Source: Omphalotus guepiniiformis
Taxonomy: Eukaryota > Basidiomycota > Agaricomycetes > Agaricales > Omphalotaceae
Assembly: GCA_028554645.1 (NCBI GenBank)
Contig: JAQOOI010000058.1
Span: 248,001 to 312,000, forward strand
Direction of reading: 5' to 3'
DNA length: 64,000 nt
Below are positions 1 to 12,470 of the stretch, piece after piece. Every line of letters begins with the position of its first letter. Position 1 is the stretch's first letter. The position numbers and the translations under genes are program-made. The notes under the pieces are model-generated. The model was not told the DNA's origin. It searched no databases and worked only from the letters and a program-made list of their open reading frames with translations.

Positions 1-1425
1 AGACTCTCTCGTACCTTCCAACCCTCTTCTTCAATCAGTCATACGAATCTTACATCGCCGAAACTCTCTTTGATCCTCTCAACATGACAGGGACAACCTA
101 CTCAATTGCTGTTGCCGAATCTTCGGGTAATCTTGCTCATGGTTATCAGCGTTCCATGCGGGACTTGATAGCAGGCGTAAACGGCACCCTCACCCCAATT
201 GTGCCTTACTTTTCTCGCCCCGGGGAAGAAATCATCTGGGCCGGTGCCGGAGGAGTCATATCGAGTGCAAGGGATTTGGCTAAGTGGGTCGCGATGTTAC
301 TCTCAGATGGGAGGCATCCGTTCACGAACCAGACGGTCGTTCCTGAGGAGGTGGTAAAACATGTTGCGGAAGGAGTAACTCTAAGGGATTCTAAGCTGTC
401 GTATCCCGAATTGGTACCTTGTCTTCTTTGGTTTTGCACTAGTTTCAGCAAATTCACTGACCTAACTCGTAGAGCGCAACGACGTATGGTGCGGGACAAA
501 TGCGATACAGCTACCGAGGACACGATCTTATAGAACATGGAGGATCCAATCCTGGTTTCAAAACGCAGGTGTGTACATCGACCATCCTGACTGTTGGCTT
601 TTATGTGATATATATTCATAGGTTTTACGGTACCCAAATGACAACCTTGGAATCGTGATTCTTTCCAATGATGAAGAGTATGGGTCTGACATACATGAAA
701 TGGTCAAGTGGCGAATTACAGACGAGATTCTTGGGCTCGAGAAGATTGACTGGAAATCTAGGTGGGTTACGAACACAAAACCCTTTATCATGTCAATACT
801 AAACATATCGTACAGAATAGATGCTAAGAACGCCAAATTCCTTTCCGAGGAGATAGCCGGTGCTCTACCACGTCCTTCAAACCCTTCCCCACCGACGAAC
901 CCTGTCCAGAGCATAGAAGGAAAGAAATTCTATCATCCCACTTACGGCTCGTTATTGCCGTGCTATATCGGACCAAAGACGGCTGCCAGCGCTTCTTCGA
1001 TGTCATCTTCTCATTGCTCCAGAGTCACCTCCGATCCTGTCGTCAGAAAGATCGTGAAAAGCCCTTTCACAAGGGACACTGACGACGAGATTCACGACGA
1101 CCTCGAGACACCAACCATTGTCATTCCTATAGATCAGTTTTTCACTACCCATATTCTGCTACGACATTTCTCTGGAGACTTGTTCAACGCAAGCACCATT
1201 TGGAGTAACCGTGATACCAGGCTTAAAGAAGGGTACCCTGACTCTAGTGATGTGATCGGTGGATTTGACGATAGGTTCGAGGTGGAATGGGTTTCGGGAG
1301 AAGGTGAGCTCAGGGAAGAGGGATTAGCCTTTAAGGGTGGGTTCTGGGGTAAAGGTAAGCTAGCGAAGGCGCCGGGTGGGATGGGGAAGGAGAGTGCGGA
1401 GGTGTGGTTTGAACGGGTAATGTGA
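1..1425 (+). CDS. Beta-lactamase-fold serine hydrolase (class C / LACTB-like), 5' partial
   Basis: C-terminal part of a beta-lactamase/transpeptidase-like hydrolase that starts left of the window. The visible reading begins with a segment ending FDPLNMTGTTYS, the usual PL.M..T.YS block of this family. The second exon (473-568) carries YRGHDLIEHGGSNPGF, where HGG replaces the KTG triad of class C enzymes, and the third starts RYPNDNLGIVILSN. Introns are 414-472, 569-621 and 762-815; the last is in frame, so an unspliced reading looks continuous. The catalytic SxxK serine would lie upstream and is not seen. The C-terminal domain (about 200 residues) is less conserved and of unknown role. In fungi such proteins are often putative esterases or D-aminopeptidases; the substrate cannot be told. 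Confidence 0.85.
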
Positions 1426-2083
1426 AAGGACCTATGTATGTCTTTGCTCTAGACCATCCACGGACGAGTTGCGGCAAAAGAAGAGTTGGAGCTCAGGAAT
1501 ACGTTCAGGAATATCTTGCTTTCCACCAAGCTGAATGCCAGCGAAAAGTTCAGAATCTGATGCCTAAAGTTACAACAGCTTCTATGATCGTCGCAGGACG
1601 CATGCTGATGTTCAAAGCTCAGATAAGATACGTGCAGAAGTTGAGTAGATGCGGATACTTTATAGATCTCAGGTGTATCAGAAACGCCATTGACATACAT
1701 ACGCGATTACATAGATCGACTGTGTATTTCCGCGAGCGTTTCAAACATACCGTGTCCTTTGTCGAATATTCTTTACGATATATCACAATCAACGACAATT
1801 GAAAGCAAACTTCTTGACATAAGTATGTACTCGCTTTCCGTTGTCAGAATTCATTTCCGCAACCATTTACGTGCAAAGAAGAGAGAGAAGAGGAACTTCC
1901 GAATTTCCGGAAAGGCCGTAAAAGGCACGGACAGGCCGGCTAAAAAAAAGCTTCCAAAGAATTCGATCGGTAACAAACGAATTACACAATTCAGCTGTTT
2001 GCAGATAAGAGCCGTCCGTCTCGTCCTGAAATGTTGCGTCTCGCCCCCACATTTCACCCTTTTCCTCCTTCTCTCACTTCATC
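1426..2083. other. Intergenic region, no gene seen
   Basis: Holds the 3' flank of the hydrolase and the presumed promoter of the downstream MFS gene. A pyrimidine-rich stretch (about 2050-2080) lies just before the ATG at 2084, as is common in fungal promoters. Open frames on either strand have no protein-like composition. Confidence 0.5.
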
Positions 2084-4021
2084 ATGACCGCTGAGCACGT
2101 CGACGAAGAGACTGCTCTACTAACGAATGCTAATGTCAAGAAACGAACTCCTACGCCTCTTCCAAAAGTACAGATTTCGATTTTGATGCTGCTTCAGATA
2201 TGTGAGCCTATTACTAGCCAGTCAATATACCCGTATATAAATCAGGTTGGGATCTTTTATCTTTTGACAATTCGATCTGGGATATGTCTCTGACTGTGCT
2301 TACAATGTCTAGCTTGTCAGTGAACTTGATATTACCGGTGGGGATGAAAGAAAAGTAGGGTACTATGCTGGCCTTATTGTGCGTCAAAACACGATCTTTT
2401 TGGTGTTGAGCATCGCGTTTATTCGTGTTCTCGTCAGGAATCTTTATTCTTCGTAACCGAAGCCATGACAGTTTTGCAATGGAGCCGGGCTTCGGACATC
2501 GTAGGCAGAAAACCTATTCTCTTGATTGGATTGGCGGGGACGGTAGCATCAATGATATGTTTCGGTTTGTCGAGGACGTTTTTGACTTTAATCATCAGGT
2601 AGGAGTTGTCAATTTCTCACTGCATTGAATGCCGAACTAGATACTGATCGTATATGCTATGTACTTAGTCGATGTTTGACAGGTCTTTTGAATGGGAACA
2701 TTGGTTCGCTCTTTGGTACCTCCACATTCAAGAGTTGAGGGCTAAATATTGCATTTCAGGTGTGATGAAAAGTACAGTGGGTGACCTTACAGATTCAAGC
2801 AATAGAGCCGAAGGTGTCGCCATGCTACCAGTAGTCTGGTCTCTTGGAGCAACTTTGGGGTAAGTCAGCAGTATAAGAACTCTAGCCCACTAGGCAAATT
2901 AAAGCATCTAATCCTTCTCTTCTTACCTAGCCCTCTGATCGGCGGTACTTTTGCCAGACCTCACGAGCGGTTTCCCAAAGTATTCACAGCAACCTTCTGG
3001 AAAGACTTTCCCTATTTCTTACCATGTCTTGTGACAGCGAGTTACGTTTTCGTGGCATTCCTCATTACTCTATTTATCTTCAAAGAGGTGAGTTTCCCAC
3101 TTCACAGAAATCCGACGTCGGGCCTGCGAATGTTCGGTTTATGTGTTTTCCTCGGCAGAGTGTACCAAAAAACTTGAAGCGACGATCTCGGCCTTCGTCA
3201 AGTGCTTCACCTACCGATTATCAAGCTATTCCTACCATTGGAACAATTAACGACCAGCCTGTGACTTATGACGGGCCTCTCCCTCTCCGAGAACTCTTCA
3301 CCTACCCCGTCATCCTCTCCATATCCAACTACGTCACACTAGCCTTCCTCAACATCGCTTTCAACGCCCTTCTCCCCCTCTTTCTTGCGATGCCCCTGGA
3401 TATTGGTGGCCTAGATTTACCCCCTTCTACGATTGGTTATATCATGGGCGGGTACGGAGCCGCGACGGGCATATACCAGTTTTTCTTCTTTGCAAAAGTC
3501 AGCCGGTATCTAGGCGTTAGGAAGGTTTTCTTGTTCGGGATGGGATCGCTTCCTGCGATGTTCATCTTGTTCCCAGTCATCAGTTTAATCGCTCAAAAAT
3601 GCGGCGTTGGTCCGATCGTGTGGTTGTTTCTTGTGTTTGACATGATGTTGGCAGTGATCATGGATATGGCATATGGTGAGTGGCGCCACTGCCTGATTTC
3701 ACGTTCCGTACGCTGGTCAGTTGTGAGATGCTGAGCTTTGGCTTTTTATTCTTTCTCTTTACAGGCGCTATCTTCCTTTACGTGACAGCATCAGCACCCA
3801 GCAAAAGCTCCTTAGGAGCTACAAACGGGTTATCCCAGATGGTTGCCTCCATTGCACGAGCTATTGGACCTGCCTTGTCAACTTCTCTCTTTTCGCTTTC
3901 CGTGCAAGAGAATTGGATCGGTGGGTATGCCGTGTATTTGTTCCTCTTCGTAATCGCGATCATGGCACTTTTCTTGGCCGCCAAACTACCTGAAAAGGTT
4001 TGGGAAGAGGCGGAGGATTGA
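2084..4021 (+). CDS. MFS transporter, 12-TM DHA1/ZIFL-like type
   Basis: Major facilitator superfamily membrane carrier. Exons read as 2084-2244, 2313-2378, 2438-2598, 2669-2703, 2760-2859, 2931-3087, 3159-3675 and 3765-4021, all with GT-AG borders and matching phases. The cytoplasmic start is short (MTAEHVDEETALL), followed by a helix ending PITSQSIYPYINQ. Loop 2-3 carries the MFS motif-A form SDIVGRKPILL. Helix 4 has SRCLTGLLNGNIGV, and helix 5 has GATLGPLIGGTFARP. A polar central loop of about 50 residues separates the halves. The protein ends PEKVWEEAED. The pattern matches the fungal group related to plant zinc-induced facilitators; the cargo is unknown. The ATG is preceded by a CT-rich leader. 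Confidence 0.92.
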
Positions 4022-4916
4022 ATTAAAATTGTCTAGAAAACATTTGGTTTGGTAGTACTGCAGGTCCGTAAGTATATCCGTAGATAGCACTACCAAATAC
4101 AATAGAGTCTCAACCATTACAGGAGTGCCGAGATGAGTGTGCATAGAATCCGCAATCAGGACTTGTGCCCAACTCTCATCAATAAAAACGAATGCGAAGG
4201 ATTGAATTTTTGTGTGGGTCTGTCTTTGTTTCCGAAATTACTGGAAAAACTCACCACCCCGTTGCTTGGTTAAGAGCTCAGTTCCATTTCAAGAGCCCCC
4301 AAAGAGAGAATAATGTACACGGCTGACGCAGCTACGCATTGGAACTTGAAAAGGATTGGCGTTTCAGTGTGTTTCATTCATGGTACAATGCATTTGTCTT
4401 TCTCATTTCTTGCTCGGGATATAAGAAAGGGTGCATTTATGCTGCAGCGCACGACATGCAGAACGACCCCGGGCCATGTCGTCGACATATCTACCGTGCG
4501 TTTTCGTTCATATGATGTCTTTGCGGATAAGCTTGTGCACAATGATGGGGCTTCCAGATGTACCCGCCGTCGCTCACCTACTGAAGGAGATAATATTTGT
4601 TTGTGTCGACTCAAGGACAACCCCTCATGCCTTTGGATTGAAGGATTTCGGTATGGTAGAAACATCATACCCCTGGTCGAGTCCGATATATGTACCTACA
4701 GTCAATAGACGACTTTGATCTGTTTTTGAAGTACATGATGATGTGTATTGAACAACAGTTCTCGAAGCTAATAAATACTTGCGACAATAAGCTATACAGC
4801 TATCCTAAAATGACAGAGAATGATGGTAAATCATGAAATGTGCGTGAGGCCCTTCCCCCAGCGGCGCCAGAACGAGTACAACTCAAAAGCGGGGCGCACG
4901 AACAGCTGCAAGGGGC
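4022..4916. other. Intergenic region between convergent genes
   Basis: Lies between the stop of the MFS gene and the stop of the minus-strand membrane protein, so it should contain both 3' UTRs. Short open frames at 4313-4718 have no recognisable domain and no supporting splice pattern. Confidence 0.5.
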
Positions 4917-6190
4917 CTATGCATGAGGTATATGTAGTTCTTCCCCAGCTGCAGATTCATAATCCGGTGGAGCCAAATCCGCCACTTCTCTCAATAACGA
5001 CTGTTCCCTCTCCTCCAGCTCAACAATCCTCCGCGACATTGCTTCTAGCTGATATTGTGTCTCAGGATCTGTACCACGCACTGAGACTGACTGATCCCCC
5101 GTCATCGCCGTTCTTGAATCTGCCAATTGCTGCCGCATATCTACCACACGAGCCTTTTGATCTCGAAGCTGATTCAAGTCTCTTGACAGAGCTGCTTTAG
5201 AGCTCATCAACGCTTCACGGGAGGGTTCAGTTTGCAACATTGGTGTTATGAGATTTGGGTTGGAATCCAAAGACCTATTTGCTATGGTCGGATGAATTTG
5301 GGAATGAGAAGAACGTAATGCCGTTTATGAAGGAATAACTCACTGGTCGTATCATCAGCGTCGATCTCGAAATGCACCTTTTCCCTGGAATGTCTACGTC
5401 GTCTTCTTCGGAAAAGGATGTATAAATGGATAGCAACTAAACAGAAGCCAGCAACGCCACCAACTACACCACCCACAATAGTGCGAACGGGCGTGCCAGA
5501 GTGAACCTGGCCAGAAGACGAAGTTGATGTCTGTGACGAGGAAGCAGTGATAACACCGGCGGAGAGAGAGGTATTACTGCTGAAACCTGTACTCGCACTA
5601 GAAGTACGCGATGCACTACCAGTGATAAGACTCGAGCTCAGTAGATTCCTGCAGATCATTTTACTCAGCAAAGGGAGGTCATTCCTTCAAATAGGGCTTA
5701 CGTTGTCGAAGCTACAGCACCAGCTACAACGAATTCTGGGCTGTTAGACAATACATCTAGGATATTGCTATGTAGCTGTTCAGTGACATATCTTCATAGT
5801 GCAACAGCGTATCCTTACCCGACCGTGACAGCTTGCATGAAATAGTGCGGACTTATGAAAAGAATTCAATCAGGCGAGGCAGACATTCAAGATCGCAGAA
5901 TTACGCACCTTCCAGCAACGCCCGACATGTTTTGCACCAGGAACAGAGACGAAGCTTGTATTGCCCGAGCAAACTCGTACGAATCCAGCGTTACATTATT
6001 TTGGATTTCTAGCGTAAACTCGGATGGATCTCCGCTCTCTAGAGTCCAAGAAACATTTGCAGGCCCATCGGGGAGTATTGCATCGAAACCTTCAGGAGGC
6101 TGAGGAGCATTGAGAATGAGAGCTTGAAGTATTGGAGTGAAAGTGAGCAAAAAAGCACTGGAAACACCATAAGGTAAGCGAGGTTGCGAT
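4917..6190 (-). CDS. Single-pass membrane protein with Ser/Thr-rich ectodomain, basic stop-transfer and coiled-coil tail
   Basis: Unnamed agaricomycete-type membrane protein. Exons (minus strand) are about 6190-5909, 5740-5702, 5648-5344 and 5281-4917; splice phases agree. It begins with a hydrophobic signal-like stretch (YGVSSAFLLTFTPILQALIL), then an ectodomain with an Ig-like block around VSWTLESGDPSEFTLEIQN. A Ser/Thr-rich stalk follows, then one membrane helix (VGGVVGGVAGFCLVAIHLYI) followed by RRRRRRH. The cytoplasmic tail holds a predicted coiled coil (about 70 residues, rich in L, E, R) and a PPDY motif near the end, a PPxY-type site that in general can bind WW domains. The true start codon is not settled; an ATG could lie in another upstream exon. 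Function unknown; topology suggests a sensor or adaptor. Confidence 0.75.
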
Positions 6191-6339
6191 TTTTTAGAAA
6201 AAAAATCTCGTTCAGCGCAAAGCGAATGCAGAAAACAAGCTTGAGGAACGTACAGCGCGGCTGTTAGCTGATTGCACAATCCCCACAGTGAGATATCACG
6301 ACCGTTCCTCTGCATAGTGCACCCCACTAATGGCACAAA

Positions 6340-6937
6340 GTTTTGAGGGCGACTTTAGCTGTCCCACTCTGATAAAGATCAGCACCACAATGTGTTACCC
6401 AATCATATTATATATCATTATGTAGTCTGTGTCCCCTTACTACTATGTTGATGTACATATCGATCAAGTCGGAGTCGGATAGTAGTCGGATCCTCTGGAA
6501 GGGTCGCCAAGGCAAGGGTGAAATCACAACCAGGCAGTCAGAGTTTCAGTGATGCCAGTGTGCGGGGCCAGTCGTTGGCGGCAAGTGAGATGCGACTGTC
6601 GACTTTTTATCGACCAGGGTTGCACGTACATGCAGAAGAGCAGAAGATGGGTGGATCGCGAACCAGACGGCCCTAAAGCGCTTACCGCCACATGTAGCAG
6701 TACAGCGCGTCGAAATCATATCCTAAAACTTCAGAACTTCAACTTTGATGTACTTACAGTTGAAGATTTTAAGCATAAGCTTCAGCTACTTGCTTGGCCT
6801 CAAAGTGTATCAATCTCGGTAATGGATCTTGAGTCACTCTGCAATCGCATTGTGTAGACTAGTACTACAGTACAACTTCCCTACTGTCCAGTCAATGATC
6901 AAGACCATCTAACAATTGTCCTTCGTATTCTAATCGT
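6340..6937. other. Intergenic region, nothing recognised
   Basis: Contains the upstream side of the membrane protein gene and the 3' side of the repeat-protein gene. The open frame at 6549-6857 (+) shows no domain or codon pattern that would support a gene. Confidence 0.45.
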
Positions 6938-7938
6938 TCAGTCTAGATCCCACGCTACGTTCCTGCGGCGCATCGGAAGGATAGATGGAGCAGCATTCCC
7001 GGCGAAAGCACCAGTCGAAGCACCAGAGTCGTCCGGTGAAGTGGAGTCACTGCCGGAGTCGGCGGGAGGCATTGTAGAACCAGGGGCGTCAAAAGGCAAT
7101 GTAGAGCCCGAGCCGTCGGGAGGCAATGTAGAGCCAGAGGTGTCAGAAGGCAATGTAGAGCCCGAGCCGTCGGGAGGCAATGTAGAGCTAGAGTCGTCGG
7201 GGGGCAATGTAGAGCCCGAGCCGTCGGGAGGCAATGTAGAGCTGGAGTCGCTAGGAGAGCCCGAGCCACCGGGAAGTTGTGTAGCACTGGGAATGGCGGA
7301 GTCAGAGCCACTGGAAGGCTCAGCAACACCGGTGGGCTCAGCACCACCCTTCGAATGTCCGTGTCCTTTTCCTTTTCCCTTTCCTTTTCCTTTTATGCCT
7401 TTCACCTTGCAAAATTTGTCATCCCAATGCTTAGGGTGCTTGGATTTACCGCTTGTGGCGGATGGCATCCCAGTAGGTTCGGCCATCCCAGTAATAGGCT
7501 GGAGGGCTCTCTTGAAACCAGATGGCTGGGACCCCTGCGAGAGTCCGAGCAAGCCTGTTTCCGATGCCTCGGGCTCACCAGTCATGGTGCAGTGCTTGTG
7601 GTCCCAAGGTCTCTTTGGCTTACCAGAGTGTCCAGATGAATGAGCTCCAGCAGTACCAGTAGGTTCAGCAACGGGAGTCGGCAAACCGCCTGCGGGCCCA
7701 TCAGGAGTGTCTGACTGACTTGGAATCAACAGACCTCCGGGCCCATCAGGAGTGTCTGACTGAGTCGGAAGTGACATAGTCGGAATCGACATGCGAGTCT
7801 CGCTAGAGAACATACGTTGAGTTATGGACGAACACGTCAAAATCGCGAGCAAACTCACATAGGCATGATGGGAGCGGGCAGAGCCATGGTAGAAGCAGCG
7901 GTAGCCGCGACGACAAGAGCGACGAATGAAGAACGCAT
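6938..7938 (-). CDS. Secreted low-complexity Ser/Pro/Gly repeat protein
   Basis: Two exons, 7938-7859 and 7802-6938, joined by a 56-base GT-AG intron (donor GTGAGT). The ATG opens a clear signal peptide, MRSSFVALVVAATAASTMA, followed by LPAPIMP. The mature chain is a mosaic: a duplicated SDTPDGP block, two related Trp/Cys modules (RPWDHKHCTMTG and KHWDDKFCKVKG), a GKGKGKGKG basic run, and then about eight degenerate 10-residue repeats of the form GSTLPPDGS. It ends PMRRRNVAWDLD. There is no catalytic domain. It could be a wall-associated or matrix protein, or a small secreted effector-like protein. A TATA element lies about 120 bases upstream. Repeat number probably varies between strains. 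Confidence 0.8.
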
Positions 7939-9907
7939 TGTTGTAGAAGAGAGATGTTTGATCGTTAAGATTGAAAAGTAGGTGTAACTAGGCGTCCAGC
8001 GTCTAGTAGTTGTGAGTAGGTGAGCTCAGCTGAGGAATTCGAGGTGTGAGCACCAGCCATTTATACCCCGTTCGTTTGGCAAAGCTTGCAAGTGTTTGAG
8101 CTAGATATCAAAGTGTGAAAGAGTACGATACCACTTATGCAGTGTAATCCACCGTGCGCGGGACAACAAGGGTGCTGTGAGAGAATATTCAATGAGTATG
8201 AATAGAGTAGAATGATGGAATGTAGCATCCGGAGACAGATCCCTTTTCGAATCCTATGCAAAATTCAGCAAGCGAAGATATTGTTTTAATCACATTCCAC
8301 TTACAATCAAATGAGCTGGTAGCCGTGCAGGCGTTAAGAGAAGAAAACTCTCTTTCTCGTAGATCTGCTGAAGTCCCAGGACGCACTGATTGACCCTAAG
8401 ATCCTGCACATCTCGCCGAGCTGATCACGGATTGACTGACATAGTGGCATCATCTGTCAACACAGCAGTGCTCCACAGTAGCTAGTTCAACTGAATGAGG
8501 AGGATGTCGACGCTATTAATAGAGCCCTTCTTGATGGTAAAGGTACATTGTACTTACAACCAGATCAATGTACGAAACGGGGCGCGCAATCTACTCCATA
8601 CAGCACCTCAATCATCAGCTCCAATGTCGAGAAAGCAAGCCATAGAAAACTGACATACCCGAAAGCGATAAGCAGTACTATAGATTCCATCATTACAAAT
8701 ATACTCCTCCTACAAAGTTGCCCTAAATGCTACCGCCAAAAATTTCAGTTGCGAATTCCTGGGGTGATGTTGATCAACATACAATGGAAACACGGAAGTC
8801 GCGTCCACCTATGTAGTTCATCTGATCGGACAAGCCTATTCTCGTCCTTAAGTTACGACGATAACAAGAAAATAGAACAGCGTCGGTCTAAACGGCGAGA
8901 TAGGTGCCTTAGAAACAGATTGCTGTGAAGCAGAACAGTGATGTCGGGCTTGAGCTTGAGGACTTCGGATAGTCACGGTAATCCGGGTACAAGCCGAACT
9001 GAACCTGTCGAGCACAGAGTATGTTGATTCGGAGGGTAAAGAAGAAACAGTCTCCGGAGTCTCGCCAAAAAAAGCTCTACGAAAAATCCTCGACGTTATT
9101 TAGTAACCTTGGCCATCCCGACTCTTGCCACTCGATAATCTTGAATGTAACTGATCTTCGAAGAGTCAGCCAACGTAGAAGCAAGGGTTTGTAGGAGTTC
9201 GTGCAAAGTGCCGTCAACGAGGAGTGACACCTCTCTCACCGTTCGACCACCAGTCTTTCCAAGATGCCCCGGATCGCGTACTTGCTTCTCTGTTGCTTCT
9301 CGCAGAGTACAACTCGTCATCGTTCTTCGTAAGACCTCAGTGAATCACTAAGAGCTTATTAACAGTTGATCACTGTCTTTGTTTGACTCGAGTCAGAGTG
9401 AGTGAGTGTGCACTGTGGGTTAAGATTGCGACAACTGCCGCGGCAGGATGGCGGGCCGGCCAATTGGTGCGCTTAGCGCCAGGAACGCCCGTCCACCTCT
9501 AATACTTATGTACTTCGCTTGCACTCGAAAAACCGCCTCAGTACCAGTTTTTCTAGCGGAAACATTGGAGAAATCCGAAAGTCAGTGAGAGGTCATCACT
9601 TTCTAAAGTAAGTTTTGGAATATTATTGGTTCAAAAACGGCACTATTTGAAACACTGCAGAACAGAAATAGTGCAGCATGAAGATAGAAATCACTATGGT
9701 ATAAGCACGCTTCGGGTCCAGGTAATCCGTGCTACGGCAAGAACATATCGACTCAATGCCGTTTGTAAAGCAATTGGAACGCTTACGAGTTGAAACGAGC
9801 ATCAGACTCAGTCGTCTTTCTCACAGAGAAACTCTGGAACATTTATAGGGCTTCTCTCAAAACCATCGTCCGTACCGAGTTCATCTCTCTGGCCACGAAC
9901 TCTCGCA
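7939..9907. other. Long intergenic region between divergent genes
   Basis: About 2 kb between the divergent repeat-protein gene and the carboxylesterase gene. It should contain both promoters. A minus-strand frame at 9320-9096 (ATG start, 74 residues) is open and fairly protein-like, but it has no known domain and I would not call it a gene. The frame at 8548-8928 (+) looks like chance. Confidence 0.4.
8060..8066 (-). promoter_or_regulatory. TATA-box-like element of the secreted repeat-protein gene
   Basis: On the minus strand the sequence reads GGGGTATAAATGGC, a good TATA element, about 122 bases before the ATG at 7938. Position relative to the start fits a fungal core promoter, but no transcript start is visible. 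Confidence 0.5.
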
Positions 9908-12275
9908 ATGATTGGGCCATATTATAACGCGTTATACTCTTTGGTGTTTTCGTATTTGTCGTTCAATGGCTCTACTGGACCAATCGTCGATCTTGGTTAC
10001 GCGCAGTACCAAGGGTTCATTGAACCTTTATCTGGGAATGTCAACTTTCTTGGTATTCGCTATGCAGACGAGCCAACAGGTGCGTGTTTCTTGTATCTCA
10101 AAGAATATCCGAATTCTTAAGCAATATCTGTAATACAGGACACCTTCGTTTCAGTGAACCTCACGCGCCTCCGGTAGTAGAAGGTATACAACAAGCCGAC
10201 GCTCCGCCGCCGGTATGCTATCAAGGAACAATGGGGAATTCACCGTTGAGCTTCGTACGCAGCGGAGAGATGAGCACAAACGTAGCTGTCCCAAACCGAC
10301 CAGGAAGCTTCTCTGAAGACTGTCTCTTTCTAAAGTACGCAAGCAATATCACCTTTTCCGTTCAACAAACGCTGACATCTTGAGCTTAGCGTCTACGCTC
10401 CTGGGAACGATATCGCTGCTGATTCACCGACTGGACTCCTTCCAGTGGTAGTATGGATCCACGGAGGAGGGTAACGAACATCTCACATAACGTCTTGGTC
10501 TTGGGACTCATTCAAGTTCATGGGACCTATCTTTGTAGCTACGCGATTGGGGGCACTACAGGCCTATTCGGCTCAGATCCCTTTGATGGGAATGATCTCG
10601 TCCGTGAAGCCGGTAATGGAGTGGTGGCCGTTGTCATACAATATCGACTGGGTGCTTTCGGTTTTCTCGGCGGCGAAAAAGTGAAAACAGGAGGCGCTTT
10701 GAATGCAGGACTCTGTAAGTCTCTGCTTATATATTCATAGTTCGGTGTATTAATCTCGTGGCTTTTAGTAGATCAGCAGTTCGCACTGCGCTGGGTGCAG
10801 GAACATGTAGGTTATTGGAGAACTTCAAGGCGAACTGTGATTCATGAATTGCACAGATCAGCAAATTCGGCGGTGATCCATCGAAAGTAACATTATTTGG
10901 TCACTCTGCAGGTCCGTCAAAGTCTTTCTTTCCTCGGTGTGGTCGGATGTTAACCTAAGTGTCCAGGTGCCGACTCAATCATTCAGCATAACATTGCTAA
11001 CGATGGAAAGACGGATCCACCACTCTTCCGTGCGGGTATGCTGAGTTCCTTCTTCCTGCCTCCACAGTATGAATATAACCATGCTATCGTTGAGGTAGGT
11101 CTACAGTGCGCTATAACCTGACGACTTGCTGATTAGGCGCTTAGACCATATACGATGAAGTGGTTAAACAGGCAAAGTCAGTGCTTCTATGATTTCGTAT
11201 TTCTGGGATACTAAAAGGCCGCTTACAGTTGTTCCGAATCCTCGGATACCTTAGAGTGCCTACGTGGCGTAGACACCAACACCCTTGACAAGGCCAACTA
11301 CAACATTGCTGTCAGCGGATTCCACGGCAGCTTCACTTTTGTTCCTGTCGTCGATGGCAGTTTTATCATTCGACGACCAATCGAAGCTTTCAAGCAGAAG
11401 AAAGTGAACACGGTCAGTTAACTAGACGACCTTGGAAATGTCATTCATCCTGATCTTCTACACTGAACTAGAAAAACATCCTTGCCACCACAACAACCCT
11501 TGAAGGCGGGCCGTTCGTCAGTCCAGAAATAGCAGCTAATATGCAAACTTCGGATTACGTGGCACATCTATTCCCCACCTTGAATGAGAAACAAGTCTCT
11601 GCAGTCGCAAAGCTTTATCATCGAGCCAAAACAGAATATCCTTCTGTACCGTTTGCAATCATGTCGGAGGGTAAGCGCAATCTCGCAATTCGCTCCTTGG
11701 TAGAATATTCACTCTGCTTCTAGCCATATTCGTGTGTCCTTCGTACTATCTGCTTCAAAATGTCGATGGTAATATATACAAGGTAGTTTGAGCAGCCATA
11801 TCCCTGAGTTCTTCCATCTGATTCAGTGCTAGGGCTTGTTCGCAGTTCCACCAGGGTTCCACGGACAAGAAGTCGGGTACTATTTCCCAGCGTAAGCAGT
11901 CATTCCATTTCTGATTAGCTTCTTTCTAAACAACACACAGATCTGTCCCTGGGGGTATCCCGTCCTATAATAACACGGAGTTTCTGAAGGCATTCTCGGG
12001 TGCATATATGAACTATGTAATGCATTTGGATCCAAACAAGAAGTGGGAGCCGACTATCACTCCTCGTTGGAGTACATGGAAAGAAAAGGGTGCGCACACC
12101 GAGATGCTGTTCAACAGAACGGAGGCTGGCGATCCACTCGTCAAGTCGTTCAGTACTCCGCCTGATGTTATTGATAGATGCAAGTAAGTTCAGATTTTAT
12201 CTCTCCACTTTGTGAATTCTAGACTAATACACGAGTAGGTTCTGGGAGAGCATTGGTGCATACACGGCACAATGA
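9908..12275 (+). CDS. Type-B carboxylesterase / lipase family protein
   Basis: Alpha/beta hydrolase cleaving carboxylic esters, probably exported or membrane-associated. Fourteen exons can be followed: 9908-10079, 10139-10334, 10390-10470, 10539-10714, 10769-10806, 10857-10911, 10967-11094, 11145-11176, 11229-11412, 11472-11670, 11724-11782, 11833-11891, 11941-12183 and 12239-12275. Family blocks appear in order: LGYAQYQGF, FLGIRYADEPTG, EDCLFLNVYAP, VVVWIHGGG (oxyanion hole), the nucleophile elbow GHSAG, a CSESSDTLECLRGVD disulfide segment, and HGQEVGYYFP with the catalytic His. The usual elbow in this family is GESAG, so the Glu to His change is a variation. The N-terminus is only weakly signal-like, so an upstream exon is possible. 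The natural substrate is not deducible. Confidence 0.93.
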
Positions 12276-12470
12276 TGTATTAAACACATAGAAAGCAAGT
12301 TTAGAAGTCAATAAAATAATAAAAGTCTGCGGGTATTGAGAGGGAGCTGAAAGTAACAAGTGGTGACTGCAGACGTCGCAGCTTTACCTTGAAGACCACT
12401 AAACCAGTTGATATTCCTGACAGCGCCGGCGTCCATTTACCGAAACAAAAGATGCTTGTCTAGAGGAGAC

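Noticed and set aside
4313..4718. Overlapping 95-131 residue open frames on both strands
   Set aside because: No domain, no splice context, and similar length on opposite strands. It lies between two convergent genes where UTRs are expected.
7041..7643. 200-residue plus-strand frame rich in Glu/Gly/Pro repeats
   Set aside because: It is the antisense shadow of the secreted repeat protein, whose signal peptide, intron and TATA box support the minus strand.
9096..9320. 74-residue minus-strand frame with a true ATG
   Set aside because: Fairly protein-like, but no homolog, promoter or splice evidence; reported only in the intergenic note.
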